From Loxodes magnus (taxonomy: Eukaryota > Ciliophora > Karyorelictea > Loxodida > Loxodidae), in contig CAMPDV010000108.1 in NCBI GenBank assembly GCA_946699065.1, forward strand, positions 248,001 through 312,000: 64,000 nt of DNA, given 5' to 3'. The notes under the pieces are model-generated. The model saw only the letters and a program-made list of their open reading frames with translations, made no database searches and had not been told where the DNA came from. Made by a program: the position numbers and the translations under genes. Positions 1-11,744 of this stretch are shown one piece after another (within the stretch, counting starts at the first letter, position 1; each line of letters opens with the position of its first letter).

Positions 1-1136
1 AAGAGAAGCTTAAAGCTAATTTATCACTCCTTAGGAGCATGCTGAGTAAAGTAAAAAGCAATTAAACAGTTTGAATATTACACTATTCTAAACCTTAAAA
101 GAATCCTTTCCATTAAAGCTAGTAGAATAAGAGGATAATGGGGAAGAGTAAGAGGATATAGAGGAACAGTCGCAAAATTAGAGAGTTAAGTATTTATAAG
201 GTAAAATAACTTCTGTAAAATCACTCGGGAGGATGCAAAAGAGAGGTTGGATATCTAGTTGAACCGATGGTTAAATATGCCAACATCTGGATAATATGAC
301 TCTTGTCAAATGTGCTGCACCGGTTGATCATCTTTTATATTCTACAATATATGACATGGATAAAAAGCAAGCTTTGATAATAGCAAGCACAGATAGAGGT
401 ATTGGTACTTTAAATCCTTAGACATTAAAGCTTCATTAATTTTGTGATACTCCATTCCCTATAAAATCACTAGTGATAGATTCTTAATGGAACCAGCAAA
501 TAGTATACGGTTATAGCGAGAATTAAGAAGTTTTGGTTTTCGATCTTAAATTTAACGAGAGATAGAACTCTCCTTCTACTTGCAAAACGGTGTTAAGACT
601 AAATTCTCCTTACAGCTCATTACAATTACAAAGTGCAAGCGGATTTCTTTTTGGAATCAGCTCAGACTTCCATTTAAGTGTATACAACTCATCTTAGATA
701 GATCAAGACTATATCAACTAGATACACTACACTCCCCCAAATCTTAAGAAGAGTGATAAAATTACGAGGCAAAGTATTTAAGCACTAAGCTTAAATTATG
801 GTTCACTAGTAGGAGTCATTTCTAACCAGAATAGGGAAATTATCATATATGATTCAGGATTAAAAACAGTGATAGAGTAAGAATCTGAATTTGACTGGTG
901 GAACTACAGATTTATATTGTAAGCATTTATGCAGCATTCTCGTTATAGTCGGATTCATAATTTGGTGGAAACTTGGCAATAAAACTACCAAAAAGAACGA
1001 TATGGGATTGGAAGAGTATAAGAGGAAACTTATGGAGAGTGAAAGCTACAGAGATGAGAAGAAATCAGGGTAATAGAAAAAAGTGAAAATGTCTGACATT
1101 AAGGAGGAGGACGAGACTGAAGAGTTAGACTTGTGA
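1..1136 (+). CDS. C-terminally membrane-anchored beta-propeller-like protein, 5' end cut by window
   Basis: The frame is open from the first base and ends at TGA 1134-1136. A 16-nt intron (919-934, GTAAGC...GCAG) joins ...WWNYRFI to a hydrophobic helix (FILVIVGFIIWW) followed by a short basic then acidic tail, so the protein is probably anchored by its C-terminus with the tail on the other face. The upstream 280 residues alternate short hydrophobic strands and polar turns (IISWTDG-like, VLVFDL, IIIYDSG), as WD40-like propellers do. TGA at about 271-273 reads as Trp. TAA and TAG occur often as Gln. A Sec12/PREB-like role is possible but is not shown by any diagnostic motif. The next gene starts 21 nt downstream. 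Confidence 0.6.
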
Positions 1137-1157
1137 GAGAATTTTACAACTAAGTTA

Positions 1158-2515
1158 ATGATTTAAAATACTCTTAAATATGCATCTCATAAACTTAATT
1201 CTATCTTAGATCATACCTTCATATAAAATCTAAAATCACAATATTATTATACTTACCTTAATTTCACATACGGCTACTAAAATACTACATATTTAGTAGA
1301 AGTAACTCAATCTATCTACTTGAAAATAGGAACCAATACCAATAAGAAGGAAAAGATAATATAAATATATAGGTAAGCAAAGCTACTTTTATCAGTACTA
1401 TAATTGAATAATATCTAAAAGAGTGGAAAGTACTTAAACTAGCTTCAATCATCGATTACAGTATCCTCAGATTAAAACAGGATAAAGATAGAAAAGTGAA
1501 ACGATACTACAAAGATAATTCATTAGCAGTATTCATTTCTAAATATAATCATACCAAGTGAAATATATTAAAGCATGATACTTTCTATGAAAGGAGAAAC
1601 TAGATTTTAGCTGGTCTTTAGGATTTATCTAAATGGAATCGTGTTAATGAAGAAAAGCGTTAAAAGTTTATAGAGAGCACTAAAATATGAGTTTGATATT
1701 ACATAAAAATAAAAGCTAGTAGTAATAAAGTGAAATACACAGTAAAGAAGGAAAAATATAATAAACGCTTCGAATAAGAATACTCAAGATATACAAAGTA
1801 GTATAAAAGGTAATATTAGCTCTCAAAGATATATGTAGTTACCAAAATTACTATATAATAAAAAATAGTATATACAGAACAATAAAAGTAACTATCTCAT
1901 ATGAAAGAAATATATGTATTAATACATCTAGTCAACCAAAAGAAAGACATTAATTAGATTTAAGAACGAAAGCTATGGTATGTTTTACCTATGAAATATA
2001 TGCTTAGGAAAATTATATTATAAAGCATGGGTATAAATTACATTTTCTAGCAACATAAAGATACTACTTAGAAATATTTGGGTAAGATATTTAAATATTA
2101 TAATCCTATAATTTCATTATTAAGGAAATTCAAGCTAGTTCCACCATTCCTGAACATCTAAAGATCTTTATATTAATAGAAGATCATATTAAATAAATCG
2201 AAATTTAGTAAAAGTAAAAATAGCTGTACTACGAGATACAATTGATAGGCAAAAAGGACTGAAAAAGTCTAGTAAAGTTATATAACTAAAATAGAAAAAT
2301 ATTGAAAAGTACTTTTACAATTTTCAGAACTGATTAATAGCTGAAACTAAATAGCCAGAATTAAAAAAAATACATAAAAAAGGGATTTTATTTTGTAAGC
2401 AAGAAATTTACTCTAACCAAGTTTTATTCACGTATTAAAAATAATGATTAGTAAATTATCTGTTTCGATAGATTTATATTATATATACTAGATGCTTAAA
2501 GAAATTATATAGTGA
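1158..2515 (+). CDS. hypothetical protein, one 23-nt intron
   Basis: The ATG at 1158 opens a frame that shifts cleanly through a GTAAGC...ATCAG intron at 1373-1395 and then stays open to TGA 2513-2515, followed at once by TAA TGA. Predicted length is about 444 residues: basic, rich in Lys, Gln, Ile and Tyr, with a charged middle (IIEQYLKEW, RVNEEKRQKF) and a long second half without recognised motifs. Several in-frame TGAs (for example 1688, 1694) would be Trp. If 1688-1690 is instead the stop, the product is 169 residues. The gene fills the space between the propeller gene (21 nt) and the convergent channel gene (21 nt), which supports it. No family was recognised. Confidence 0.45.
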
Positions 2516-2536
2516 TAATGACTAAAATAATCTTAT

Positions 2537-4992
2537 TTATTCTATTTTTGATTCTGATTTTTTTTTTGATTGCTTTGATTCTTCAAGAGTCTCTTGTATT
2601 TTTTGCATTTTGCTTATAACAACTTCTGCCATTGTATTTGCATCGTTCAACATTTAATAGTTTAATTCTGACTTTGAAAAAACACTTTGAGATTTTCTAT
2701 TGGCACTCATTCTATTTAGCACTCTTTTTTTCTTTGGACTTTCATCTTCGTCCAACGTAAATTTTAGTTAAGTAATTCTTTTTTGAAAGCGTTTTGAAGG
2801 TATTCTTCTTCCTGTCTCCATTTATATCTCTTCTTACTGTATAAAGAAATTACGATGCATTTGGTTATTATTTTCTTTCTCTCTGTAGCAAGCTCATAAA
2901 ATCTTTTTCTAGCCTTAGGAAATTTTTTAATAAGTATGAATAGAAGATTCTTAGGAATAGCATAGGCATTGGCAATTGATCTACTTTACATTACATATTC
3001 ATATTCGCTAGGCACATTATAAAATATTTCATACTCTCCTATATGAGTTTTCGCTTTTATAGCTATATAGATCTTTAATTCTCCTTCCTATTCCTTTTTT
3101 CCTACACATATCTTCCCTTGAAGAATGAAGATCATTTCATGAACGTCTTGCTACTACTTTACTATAATCTAGTTTTACGTAAAAATTCTAGGTTGTAAGA
3201 AATAAACTAGTTCGTACTTAAATTGAGGGTCATCTTGCTCAAAAACCTTTTTGAAGCTTAGGATAATATCTCCAACTAGATAATCTAGTACATTCCTTTT
3301 AAGTTCTATAGGTAGTTGCTTCCATATTTACTGGTACTCTCTAATAGGAGTCAATCTGTCCAGCTTGCGTAGTTTGATCCTTATATCAAATAACTCTTTT
3401 TGCATTTTTTCAGGGAACTTTATATTTATACGTTTTAGCTCTTACTTACAAGCCTAGACTTCCTCTTTGTAATCTCTACTTGGATTGAGATTATCAAAGT
3501 TAGTAATCGAAGTGGTAAAGCTTGCCATAGTAACACAAAAGGAAATAATACCAATGAAATACAGTATGCATATCATCCCTCTTTCAGAGTCATTAACAGG
3601 ATATCTATCCCCATAGCCAATAGTAGCTAGGATTTGTAGAGTAAAGTAAAAGCTTTCTATGAACTTATTAGCAGAAGAGTCACCATCTAAGCTATAAGCA
3701 TCATAATAGTTATAAGATTAGTTAAGAGTATCAACATATCAAAATCAAAAGCATCCAAAAGAGTAGGTAATACACAGAACTAAAAGGAAGGATTGTATAA
3801 TTTTATATCAGTATCTTATTTAAAATATTAGCTTTATTTTACTTTGGGTAGGATCAGGTTTACTCACTATTTTAGATATCTTATATATTATTAAGGAGTT
3901 ATCCTTGAAGATTAGTTTTGTTATTCTTGTCAGTCTAATTATTCTTAGGAGTCTGAAGTATATACTATTTCCATGGAGTATTAATTATCAAGGGAAACTT
4001 GAAATAAACTCAAGGGTAAATCATGTCTTCAAATAATGACATGTAATGAGGGAAAATTACATTATGCACTTGTTATCTTAGTAGTAATCGGTAAAAAATG
4101 TCAAAACAATATCTACCATTAAGATTACATTAAAGATCTTATCCGTGTTAGAATGAAACTTACTAATATCTCTATCATGACAAAAGGCAAGTATATACAT
4201 AGTATATCCAACACTTAATATGATTATCAAATTGATAAAAGTATCTCAATATATTTTTCTTCCCAAGCTATTTATTATGTATCACGGTCTATTTTACAAC
4301 TGATGATCATAATCTTTGTTTTATGTCTTTAGATGGAACTAAGAAACCTTTTTAATCTGTTTTTTATTCAAGTACTACTAAGTACGAATTTTTAGTTTCA
4401 AAGGTATTTTAGTCAATCCATAAATAATGTTCTAAGGAGTGTATTCAAATATTTCTCTAATCTATGTTAAGCTCCTTAATTTATATTTTTTTTTCTTGCT
4501 TTTCTTTAGTTTATCTATAGGCACAACGTAATTCTTTTTTAGCTTATGCAATAATTGAAACATCAAAACTTAGTCTTCCTTTGAGTAATTTTTTGCTTTA
4601 AGCTTAGCCTTATTTTAAGAATTCTGAGGGATAATTCAATGAACTTAATGCTTATCAATATTCTCAATCTCAGCTGAATACCAGTTACTATCTTGCTCTT
4701 CCAGATTTTTTTCTTTTTCCTTTTCCTTTTCTTGTTATTTTGATTATAGTATCTCTTCTTTATTAGTTTCTTCAGCTCTTGTCTAATCTAAAGCCTTATC
4801 CAAAGAAGTTTCTTAAGAGTTTTATTTTTGTATATCAGGTTGATTATCATCAGCATCACTAAGTTCTTCTTAATTTCCCTGATCCCCATCAAATAGCTAA
4901 TCTTTCCATTCTTATCTAAAATCCTAGTCCTAAGCTATCTAATGTGTTTTAGCCTTCTATAACTGTTTCCTGATATTGATCTAGTGCCACAT
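2537..4992 (-). CDS. voltage-gated K+ channel of the EAG/HCN/CNG class with cyclic-nucleotide-binding-like domain
   Basis: About 812 residues. A long charged N-terminus is followed by S1 (near residue 250), a charged S4 with repeated Arg (near 345), S5 with GCFWFW, the selectivity filter TTIGYGD (near 456), S6 (GIISFCVTMASFTTS), a C-linker and a cyclic-nucleotide-binding-like fold (near 595-680). A 17-nt intron at 2837-2853 restores the acidic C-terminal tail. TGA codons encode Trp at conserved positions, including 3739-3741 and 3745-3747 in S5. The start is the first in-frame ATG; coding-like sequence upstream leaves it open. The chosen end is TAA 2537-2539 after SESKIE; the first in-frame TGA is only at 2324-2326, inside the convergent gene. 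Expected in plasma or ciliary membrane. Confidence 0.85.
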
Positions 4993-5088
4993 TTTAGGCT
5001 TTTCGTAATAATTTTAAAGTATTTAATTTTGAGTAGTAGAAGTAAACTTAGGGTTAATCCTTTAGTCTATCTTACTGCCGAATAAATA

Positions 5089-5727
5089 ATGCTTGATATA
5101 CTAAAAAAGGATTTACTTATACTGCTTATAATATAGAAGTGGATAGGATTGTAAGAAGAGGGAGTAATAAGGTAGTAGAGAAGAGGAATAATAAACTGGG
5201 ATTGGTACTAATATCAGCAAGTTTAGTAGTAGTCAGTCCTATGATTTAGGTAAATCCAATTATATTGAGAAAGTAGTTTAGATATAGTAAAGATAGTTAA
5301 AGGGATTAATTGAATCTATCGTAAACATTTATACTTTTAGAATTAACTAAATCATTATATAGCATTCAACTTCACTTCTATCATATTACCATCATTAGAT
5401 GATCACTTCTATTATAATTTCAGAATTATGAAGCTATTGCTGTCATGAATAGCGAATGTTCTTGTATTATCCAATTAATAAGAGTTATCGCTTTTTGCTT
5501 ATGTTAGGTAGGAGATAAAGATAACTACTATGAAACTTACTTTTGAGAATGTTGAAAAGTAAGGTTACAAGGTTCTCTGGCAGACTTATTCCATATACAT
5601 TAAGCAGCTACATTAAATGCTCTATTTTAGCTTTGACTATCTCTTATGCATGCCTTGCTTTCAATTCTCTGAAGCATCACAATGCTCTTTCTTCTATATT
5701 AGCTAGATAGCAAAATCTATGATTTGA
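5089..5727 (+). CDS. possible membrane protein, unrecognised
   Basis: An ATG-to-TGA frame of about 212 residues lies between the divergent channel gene and the gene at 5767. It has hydrophobic stretches near its start (LLILLII) and middle (SIILP, KLLLSWIANVLVL) and a charged segment (TFENVEKQGYKV). Four TGAs would be Trp. There is no known motif. With TAA, TAG and TGA all readable, an open frame alone is weak evidence, so this is a candidate only. Confidence 0.3.
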
Positions 5728-5766
5728 AGTGTTTAAAATTAAAGAGTGATTAAAGCGATTGAAATA

Positions 5767-6975
5767 ATGGATAAATTTACAGGAATAGCATAAAAAGCTA
5801 AAAAGCGAGCTGAGGAGATTAAATAGAAAGTGAGTCAGTCTAAGTAGGAAACGATTATAGAACTTGAAAGCAAAATAAAGGAAAAGTACTCATCAGTACC
5901 AAAATTTAATTCCTTAGAGCATATTAAAAAACAAATCAACTAGATTAAGACCAAAAGCTGATCTAGAGTATCACATATAAGATAGCTTAATTAAGGGGAT
6001 ATTCCTCTTAATTTGCTTGAGTCAATTAATAAAGAAATTTTCCGCAAGCCAATTAATTTGGGGTAGTAAATCTAATTCTCAAAAGGTAGAAACTTAATCA
6101 AAAATAGGCCTAAATCATAATAGAGACCCAAAAGCTCTTAAGGTCATCTTAGCTTTTTACTTTAGAAATACGAGAATAGGAGTTAGAAAAGCAACCAATG
6201 AAGAAAGAATTTTGCTACTATGTAGATAACTAACAGTGTTAATCCTAAGACTTTAAGCCAAAGTAATTCTTTCATTCAAAATAGTAACTTGGGGCTTTAT
6301 GGAAAGACTACTAACATATCTGTTTATTCACAAAGCGAAAGACCGAAAACAGTAATGACTAATTATCAATAGCTTAAAAGTGCCAATCGATTGAAGCTTA
6401 ACTAATCTGCATAATCTTTAAGAAACCTCAATGATAATTCGTCTGAGAACCAAGTACAGAAGAATCCTAACTTACTTCAGTATAAGGACTATAAGAGCAA
6501 TTTTGAAAGCAATCTAAACTCTCCTATAAAGGAAAATTTTATCTGAGAGGAGTAGTAATTATAGGAAATTATCAAAAAGATAGAGAAAACTAAAAGCAAC
6601 GGAAGCGAACTCAAAGTAAAGTCAAGTAGAAACTTCACTAACGAGAATTTTTTAAATTTCTAAAGCAATAACCAGAAAAACAGAGATTGCTACTTAAAAA
6701 CCAGATAAATGAAGCCAAAGTCAGTAAACATCCTCCATCTGACTAAGTAACACGTTTTCTAAATCAACAACTAGGAAAGATTTGAATTAAACATTTAGAA
6801 CCAATCTTAAGGTAATCTAAAGGAGAGTCTCTCTAAGAGTTAGATAATAAAAAATGAATAGCAGCCTGAAGAGTTGGAGTAGTGCTAATAATTGAAGCAG
6901 GTAAAGAAAAAAGCTAAGATAAAGATTATTTTAGGAGATGGAAAATTGATTAATTAGGAAATCATAAGTATGTGA
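5767..6975 (+). CDS. Asn/Gln/Ser/Lys-rich, largely disordered protein
   Basis: The ATG frame runs to TGA 6973-6975, giving 402 residues with three internal TGAs read as Trp. The first 45 residues are helical and charged (KAKKRAEEIKQKV, IIELESKIKEKYSS), suggesting a short coiled coil. The rest is rich in Asn, Ser, Gln and Lys, as in many ciliate cytoskeletal or signalling proteins. It ends with a compact KKAKIKIILGDGKLINQEII segment. No family is recognised. The reading frame continues in phase into the next candidate and the adenylate kinase (see findings), so this TGA could be Trp. Confidence 0.6.
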
Positions 6976-7035
6976 TATGATATTTTTAATATATATCAAT
7001 TAACATATAACTCTTGCACTTTAATAATCCATAGA

Positions 7036-7704
7036 ATGTTAATTATCTTACTTATATACTCACAAAGATTTAATCTATTATAAGTCATTTTAGGTAAGAT
7101 TAGACTGTATGATTTCAAAGGTACTTTTCAGTCTTCTTAATCCTTATTCTAGCTTTAATAAAATGAGTAAATTAGATAAGGTAGTTTCTAAATAATCTCA
7201 CTAACAAACTAAGCATCTTTCTATATCTATAACTTAGATGCTTATTTTAACTAATGGCTTGATAGTTAAAGCTTATTAATATCATTCAAATAGTATGCTA
7301 AAACTAATCAAAGCAAAAATTAATCCCCATATCTTACAAAGCAGCTTTAGAAATGACATACTAAGTGATTTTACAAAATAGACTATTTAAGTAGATTCGC
7401 TTACAGATCTTTTAAACTAATCCTAAATAGCTTGAAATCCAAAATTTATTTAGCTAAAGCTAACTTTATATTAGTGGGTTATAAGAGAGTAAAGCAATAT
7501 CAGAAAGAGGAGTAAGAATAAAATAGCTAATCTATAGAAGTGATAGCAACTAGATGCAATAGTAAAGCGGGAATTATATTTAATAGACGACTTTACATCT
7601 TTAAATGTAATAATCTATAAGCTTTAAAATGTAAGGCAGGGTTAATGATTAGTGATTAGAGATATTCAGGTATTTAAAATAGTTTATACTATTAAATTAA
7701 TTGA
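7036..7704 (+). CDS. candidate hypothetical protein between 5767 gene and adenylate kinase
   Basis: An ATG-to-TGA frame of 222 residues, in the same phase as both neighbours. It starts hydrophobic (MLIILLIYSQ), then has mixed segments such as KIRLYDFKGTF and LAKANFILVGYKR and a charged KEEQEQ stretch. Two internal TGAs are read as Trp. There is no motif and acidic content is low, so noncoding sequence is a real alternative. The 336 nt after it, in the same phase, look better (GHALDIIKQF, ERNSDWNEKLQESEK) and may be an N-terminal extension of the adenylate kinase. Confidence 0.3.
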
Positions 7705-8040
7705 TTGCTAAAAAAATTTAGCATAACTAGCAGTTTGCCGGTATAGCAAACATATGGTTTAGGACATGCACTTGATATAATTAAACAATTTAAGCTTTTA
7801 TAAAAAAGACAATCAGGGACTCTTAAATTCATCTTTAATGGATTTTAAGGCTTTAAATTATGCTAAAGAGTCCTTGAAAGAAATAGTGACTGGAATGAGA
7901 AGTTATAGGAAAGCGAAAAAAGTATATTAATCTAATAAATAACGATAAATCTGGATATGAATAGAATTTTTAATTTATAATATATAAAATAAGTTAAAAA
8001 GCAGCCATTTAAAGCCTGGATGCTTATCATTTTAATAAAT

Positions 8041-8937
8041 ATGGAAAGTCAATAAGTAGTCAGTATTTTAATTGGTCCTGCTGGATGTGGAAAAGGAACT
8101 CACGCTCCAAGACTTGCTAATTTAACCGGATGGAAACATGTTTCTACAGGAGATATGCTGAGAGACCATGTAGGAAGAAAGACTGAAATTGGCTTACAGG
8201 CTGATGTTGCAATGAAGGCTGGATTACTTGTTTCTGATGAAATTGTTATTGCAATGATAAAGGATAAATTGGCCCAACCTGAGTGCTAAAAAGGAATAAT
8301 TTTAGACGGTTTTCCTAGAACTATTGTATAAGCTGAAGCTCTTGATAACGAACTAACTAAAATGGGAAACAAAGTTGGCTTCATTGTAAATTTGGAAGTA
8401 CCTGATGAAGTACTTATTGAGAGAATCTCTGGAAGAAGAGTTCACCCTGCATCAGGAAGAAGTTACCACATAAGATTTAATCCTCCCAAGGTAGAAGGTA
8501 AAGATGATGTAACAGGTGAAGATTTAATTCAAAGAAAAGACGATAACGAAGGAACTTTGAAAAAGAGACTTCAAGAATTCCATAATCAAACTTCTCCCAT
8601 TGTATAATATTATGAACCAAGAGGAATAGTCAAAAATATCAATTCTAACTAAACATTTGGAGTAGTATGGGCCTCAATTGCTAAAGAACTGAACATTTTA
8701 CCTGTCGTTTTTGATAGAAAACCATAAGGAGTTCAACTAGAAAAAGAATCTGTTTCTTATTGGTGCTCTTGCGGTAGATCAAAAAGTCAGCCTTTCTGCG
8801 ATGGATCTCACTAAGGCACATTATACCGTCCGGTAGCTTTTACAGCAGAAGCTACTGATACCTATTGGTTCTGCAACTGCAAGCTAACTTACAAGATACC
8901 ATTATGCGATGGAACTCATTCTAAGATTACTTGGTGA
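8041..8937 (+). CDS. adenylate kinase fused to two C-terminal CDGSH iron-sulfur motifs
   Basis: 298 residues. Residues 1-225 are an adenylate kinase (ATP + AMP to 2 ADP): P-loop GPAGCGKGT (about 12-20), NMP-binding [16 protein letters not shown] (about 89), and a long LID with [10 protein letters not shown] and [14 protein letters not shown], so it is the long-LID type. Residues about 240-291 carry two CDGSH units: [16 protein letters not shown] and [16 protein letters not shown], each with the C-x-C...C-x3-H ligands for a [2Fe-2S] cluster. All active-site and ligand residues are intact. TAA/TAG encode Gln at several sites, and the two Trp before the clusters use TGG. The start is the ATG nearest the kinase fold; the frame is open further upstream. 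The stop is TGA directly after a TGG codon. Confidence 0.93.
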
Positions 8938-8998
8938 TAAAAAACTTAGAAAATTTATTAAATTTAGTACTAAAACTCTTCTCTAAATGATTGTTTAA

Positions 8999-9352
8999 CT
9001 AAAACTCTTCATCTATACCTTGCTAATCTATTCCAAGTCCTACCTTCTAATCAACTAGCCTTCTAAATAATTCCTTTATAATCTTAGAAAATTTTAACAG
9101 TCTAGCTAATTTTCTTCTTAGCCAGTCTAAAATATTTAAATATGGTAATAGAAATAAATAAGGTATAAATAAAGTGAAGTAATGGGTTATTCATACTAAT
9201 GGAATAAGTTAAGTATAAGTAATGTTATGCTAATTGTCTAATTTAAGCTTAACATATTCAACTAAATAAGAGACTATAAAAGTAATATCTAGATATCCAG
9301 AAACTAATTTTGGCTATTGCTTAAATATCAAAGTTTAAGAGTCTGTATCCAT
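8999..9352 (-). CDS. small multi-pass membrane protein, unrecognised
   Basis: The ATG at 9352 opens a frame of about 117 residues: a polar start (MDTDSQTLIFKQQPK), a strand-like GYLDITFIVSYLVEYVKLKLD, then two strongly hydrophobic segments (LIPLVWITHYFTLFIPY, LFLLPYLNILDWL), a basic amphipathic stretch (RRKLARLLKFSKIIKELFRR) and an acidic end (GIDEEF). No TGA occurs before the frame runs antisense into the adenylate kinase gene, so the stop is taken as TAG 8999-9001, 61 nt from that gene. One internal TGA is Trp. No family was recognised; a trafficking or organelle membrane role is only a guess. Confidence 0.5.
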
Positions 9353-9582
9353 AATGATTACTCTAATCAGTGCTAGTAATAGAAATATGGATATGGATGA
9401 ATAACCTTTTAAAGTAGTTATTTTAATTCTTAGGAGGAGTAAATAAACAGCGTATCTAAATTATAATAAGTCATATAGTTTAGATAGCTTTAAATATAAA
9501 GAAAATTGGAAAGTGATACTAGTAAAAACGGTATAAAGAGAGATAAATTAAGCTTAATAAAGAAGCATTAACTGTTAGAATG

Positions 9583-11340
9583 TCAAAAGGAATTGTAAGA
9601 AAAGATTAGTAGTTTGTATTAAAATTAATCAAATTAAATTTAAAAGTCTAGATTACTCTCCATTTTTTCTTCATCTTTTTCACATTCCATATCTTTAACT
9701 TTTTCATCCGCTTTTTCATTTTAATTTTCTTTTTTAATTTTCTTTTTTGATTTTAAATACTGAATGAGAGATTTGGAAGTTTCAGAAAAATCGTTAGTGG
9801 ATATGAAAATTACAGTGCTGAATGTTATTATTATTACTATAACCAGTGCTAAGAATTAAAAGTCGTCTTTTATGTCCAGGATTAATCCACCTAATGGAGG
9901 ACCAAAAATTTTGGGAAGGTTGAATGTGAAATTAGCAATACCTCCTACATAGTTCGAAATGATCATCTCATCAACATGAGGAAATTTCTTTTTAATGCCT
10001 AGTTACATATCAGGAAAAGCTGGAATTATAGCAAATGCAGCAAAATTGGCACTTGTAAAAATCCCTATTCCCATTATCCATAGTTTGTTAGGTGTAAATA
10101 AGTTTCCGCATAAAGAAATACCTAAAATATCTAAGGCTGAAAAGAATCCCATTGTAACTCTACGATCTAAATTTTAAGGTAAGTAACGAATAAATGGAAT
10201 TGCAGCAGCATATCCGAATGAACCTACTGCAAACATTAAGGCTATTTCAGTATGATTGATGCCATATGATTCAAACCTGGAAGCCAAATAAGGTTCTACC
10301 ATAAATTATGCAATGCACAAATAAACAATTGCAAATCCATCTAAAAACACCCTCTTGACCCAGAGTGCTCTGAAGAACGTTAATTAAGGTTACTAACTCT
10401 TAATTATCTTCCTTTTTTCTTCTAGATTTGAGTGAATACTTTTTATTGAAACAGTTGATCTCATATCTCTTCGACTTAACTTAAAGGTTTCTAATTCCTT
10501 TTCTTCGCTCGAGAGTTCAGGAATATAATCCTCAATGATTGTTTTTTCTTAATTGAAGATAAGAAAATCATTTGGATTCGACTAAGTACTGAAAAAGTTT
10601 GCATTAACATGCATTAAATTTACATTTTCATTACCATTCATCATTCCGGTTTCACCAAAAGATTCTTTTTCTGTAACAGACTCATTAATAACTTGCTGTG
10701 TTTTTTCATCTTTCAGTAGCTCTTGCTCATTATCCTTTAAATCAACTATTTATCTTTCTTTCTAAGGGGCTTTCTTTTCCTTCACCATTGCTATTATAAA
10801 AGGAATATTAGCAGCCATGAAAATTCCTACCACTAGAAATGGTCCTTTGAACCCTAATCAATCATAAAATGGATTCGCTATCGAAGGACCAACTGCAAAA
10901 CCGATAGCTTGGGCTATTTCTACCACACCAATCAAAGTTTCTGCAATCTTTGGTTCATAGTCACTTGCAGCTGCATATACAACAGTAGCAATATAAGTAT
11001 TTCCAATTCCTTAAAAAGCTCGGAAAGCAATAGAAAAGAAGCAGAACCAAAATTTATTGAAATTGGGTAAAATTGAAAAAGCAATCATAGCAGCAGAAAC
11101 AGTCGCACACCCAAGTATAGAAGTTTTTTTCCTTCCGAATTTATTTAAAAGTCAAACGCTAGTTGGAGTTGCCAAGAAACCAAAAATAGAGTAGGCAGCA
11201 AAAATAACACCAACCATCAGATTATTGATATGTCGATTTTTAGCCTCTCTAGGGAAGAAAGGAGCCATAAGAGCGTAACATCAGTTAGAAGAAAAAGTTG
11301 AGAGTAAAAGCAGATAGAAGTCTTTGGAAACAATCCCCAT
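9583..11340 (-). CDS. major facilitator superfamily transporter, SLC18B1-like
   Basis: 585 residues with about twelve hydrophobic helices in two bundles separated by a long charged loop (about residues 185-310) rich in Glu, Lys and Ser. The N-terminus matches the vesicular amine/SLC18B1 pattern: APFFPREA at the end of helix 1, then GVIFAAYSIFGFLATP and the helix 2-3 loop FGRKK. The second half has SRFESYGINHTEIALMF and ends in a Lys/Glu tail. TGA encodes Trp three times (for example FYDWLGFKGPF). The likely job is proton-coupled export or vesicle loading of a small organic cation; the substrate cannot be told. TAA 9640-9642 after ESNLDF is an alternative stop to TGA 9583-9585. The start is the only nearby ATG (AAAAATGGGG). 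Confidence 0.85.
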
Positions 11341-11744
11341 TTTTACTTCCACTAACGTTTATAACGCAATAGAATAATTAACAACAACTATTTTTGACTA
11401 AATACATACGAATTCAGCGTTTCATATCTCATCCGTATATAACTCACTTTTTATACACTACATATAAAACCAGTAATATGCATACAGTCTAAATACTCAA
11501 AAAAAAGTTTATTCTTAATCCAGAATTACTGGTAAACGATCGAAGATATTAGAAAATAAGTAGAAAAACCATCGTGTCAAAAATTGATATTGCATGTTAA
11601 GACCATCACCCTACTAAATAGTAATTAATCTTAGGTGGATATAAGAGCTTATATGATAGTAGAGTGATACTGTGTTAATGTTATTATAATAAGATAGACA
11701 GTCAATATAGAATATTCAAATAAATACATTAATGCTCTCGTAAT
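11341..11744. other. 404-nt spacer upstream of the transporter gene
   Basis: This lies between two minus-strand genes and must hold the transporter promoter and the kinase 3' end. No motif or convincing frame was seen. Confidence 0.5.

Noticed and set aside
7816..7876. Inverted repeat GGACTCTT / AAGAGTCC
   Set aside because: An 8-bp stem with a 45-nt AT-rich loop is expected by chance in this length and has no supporting feature.
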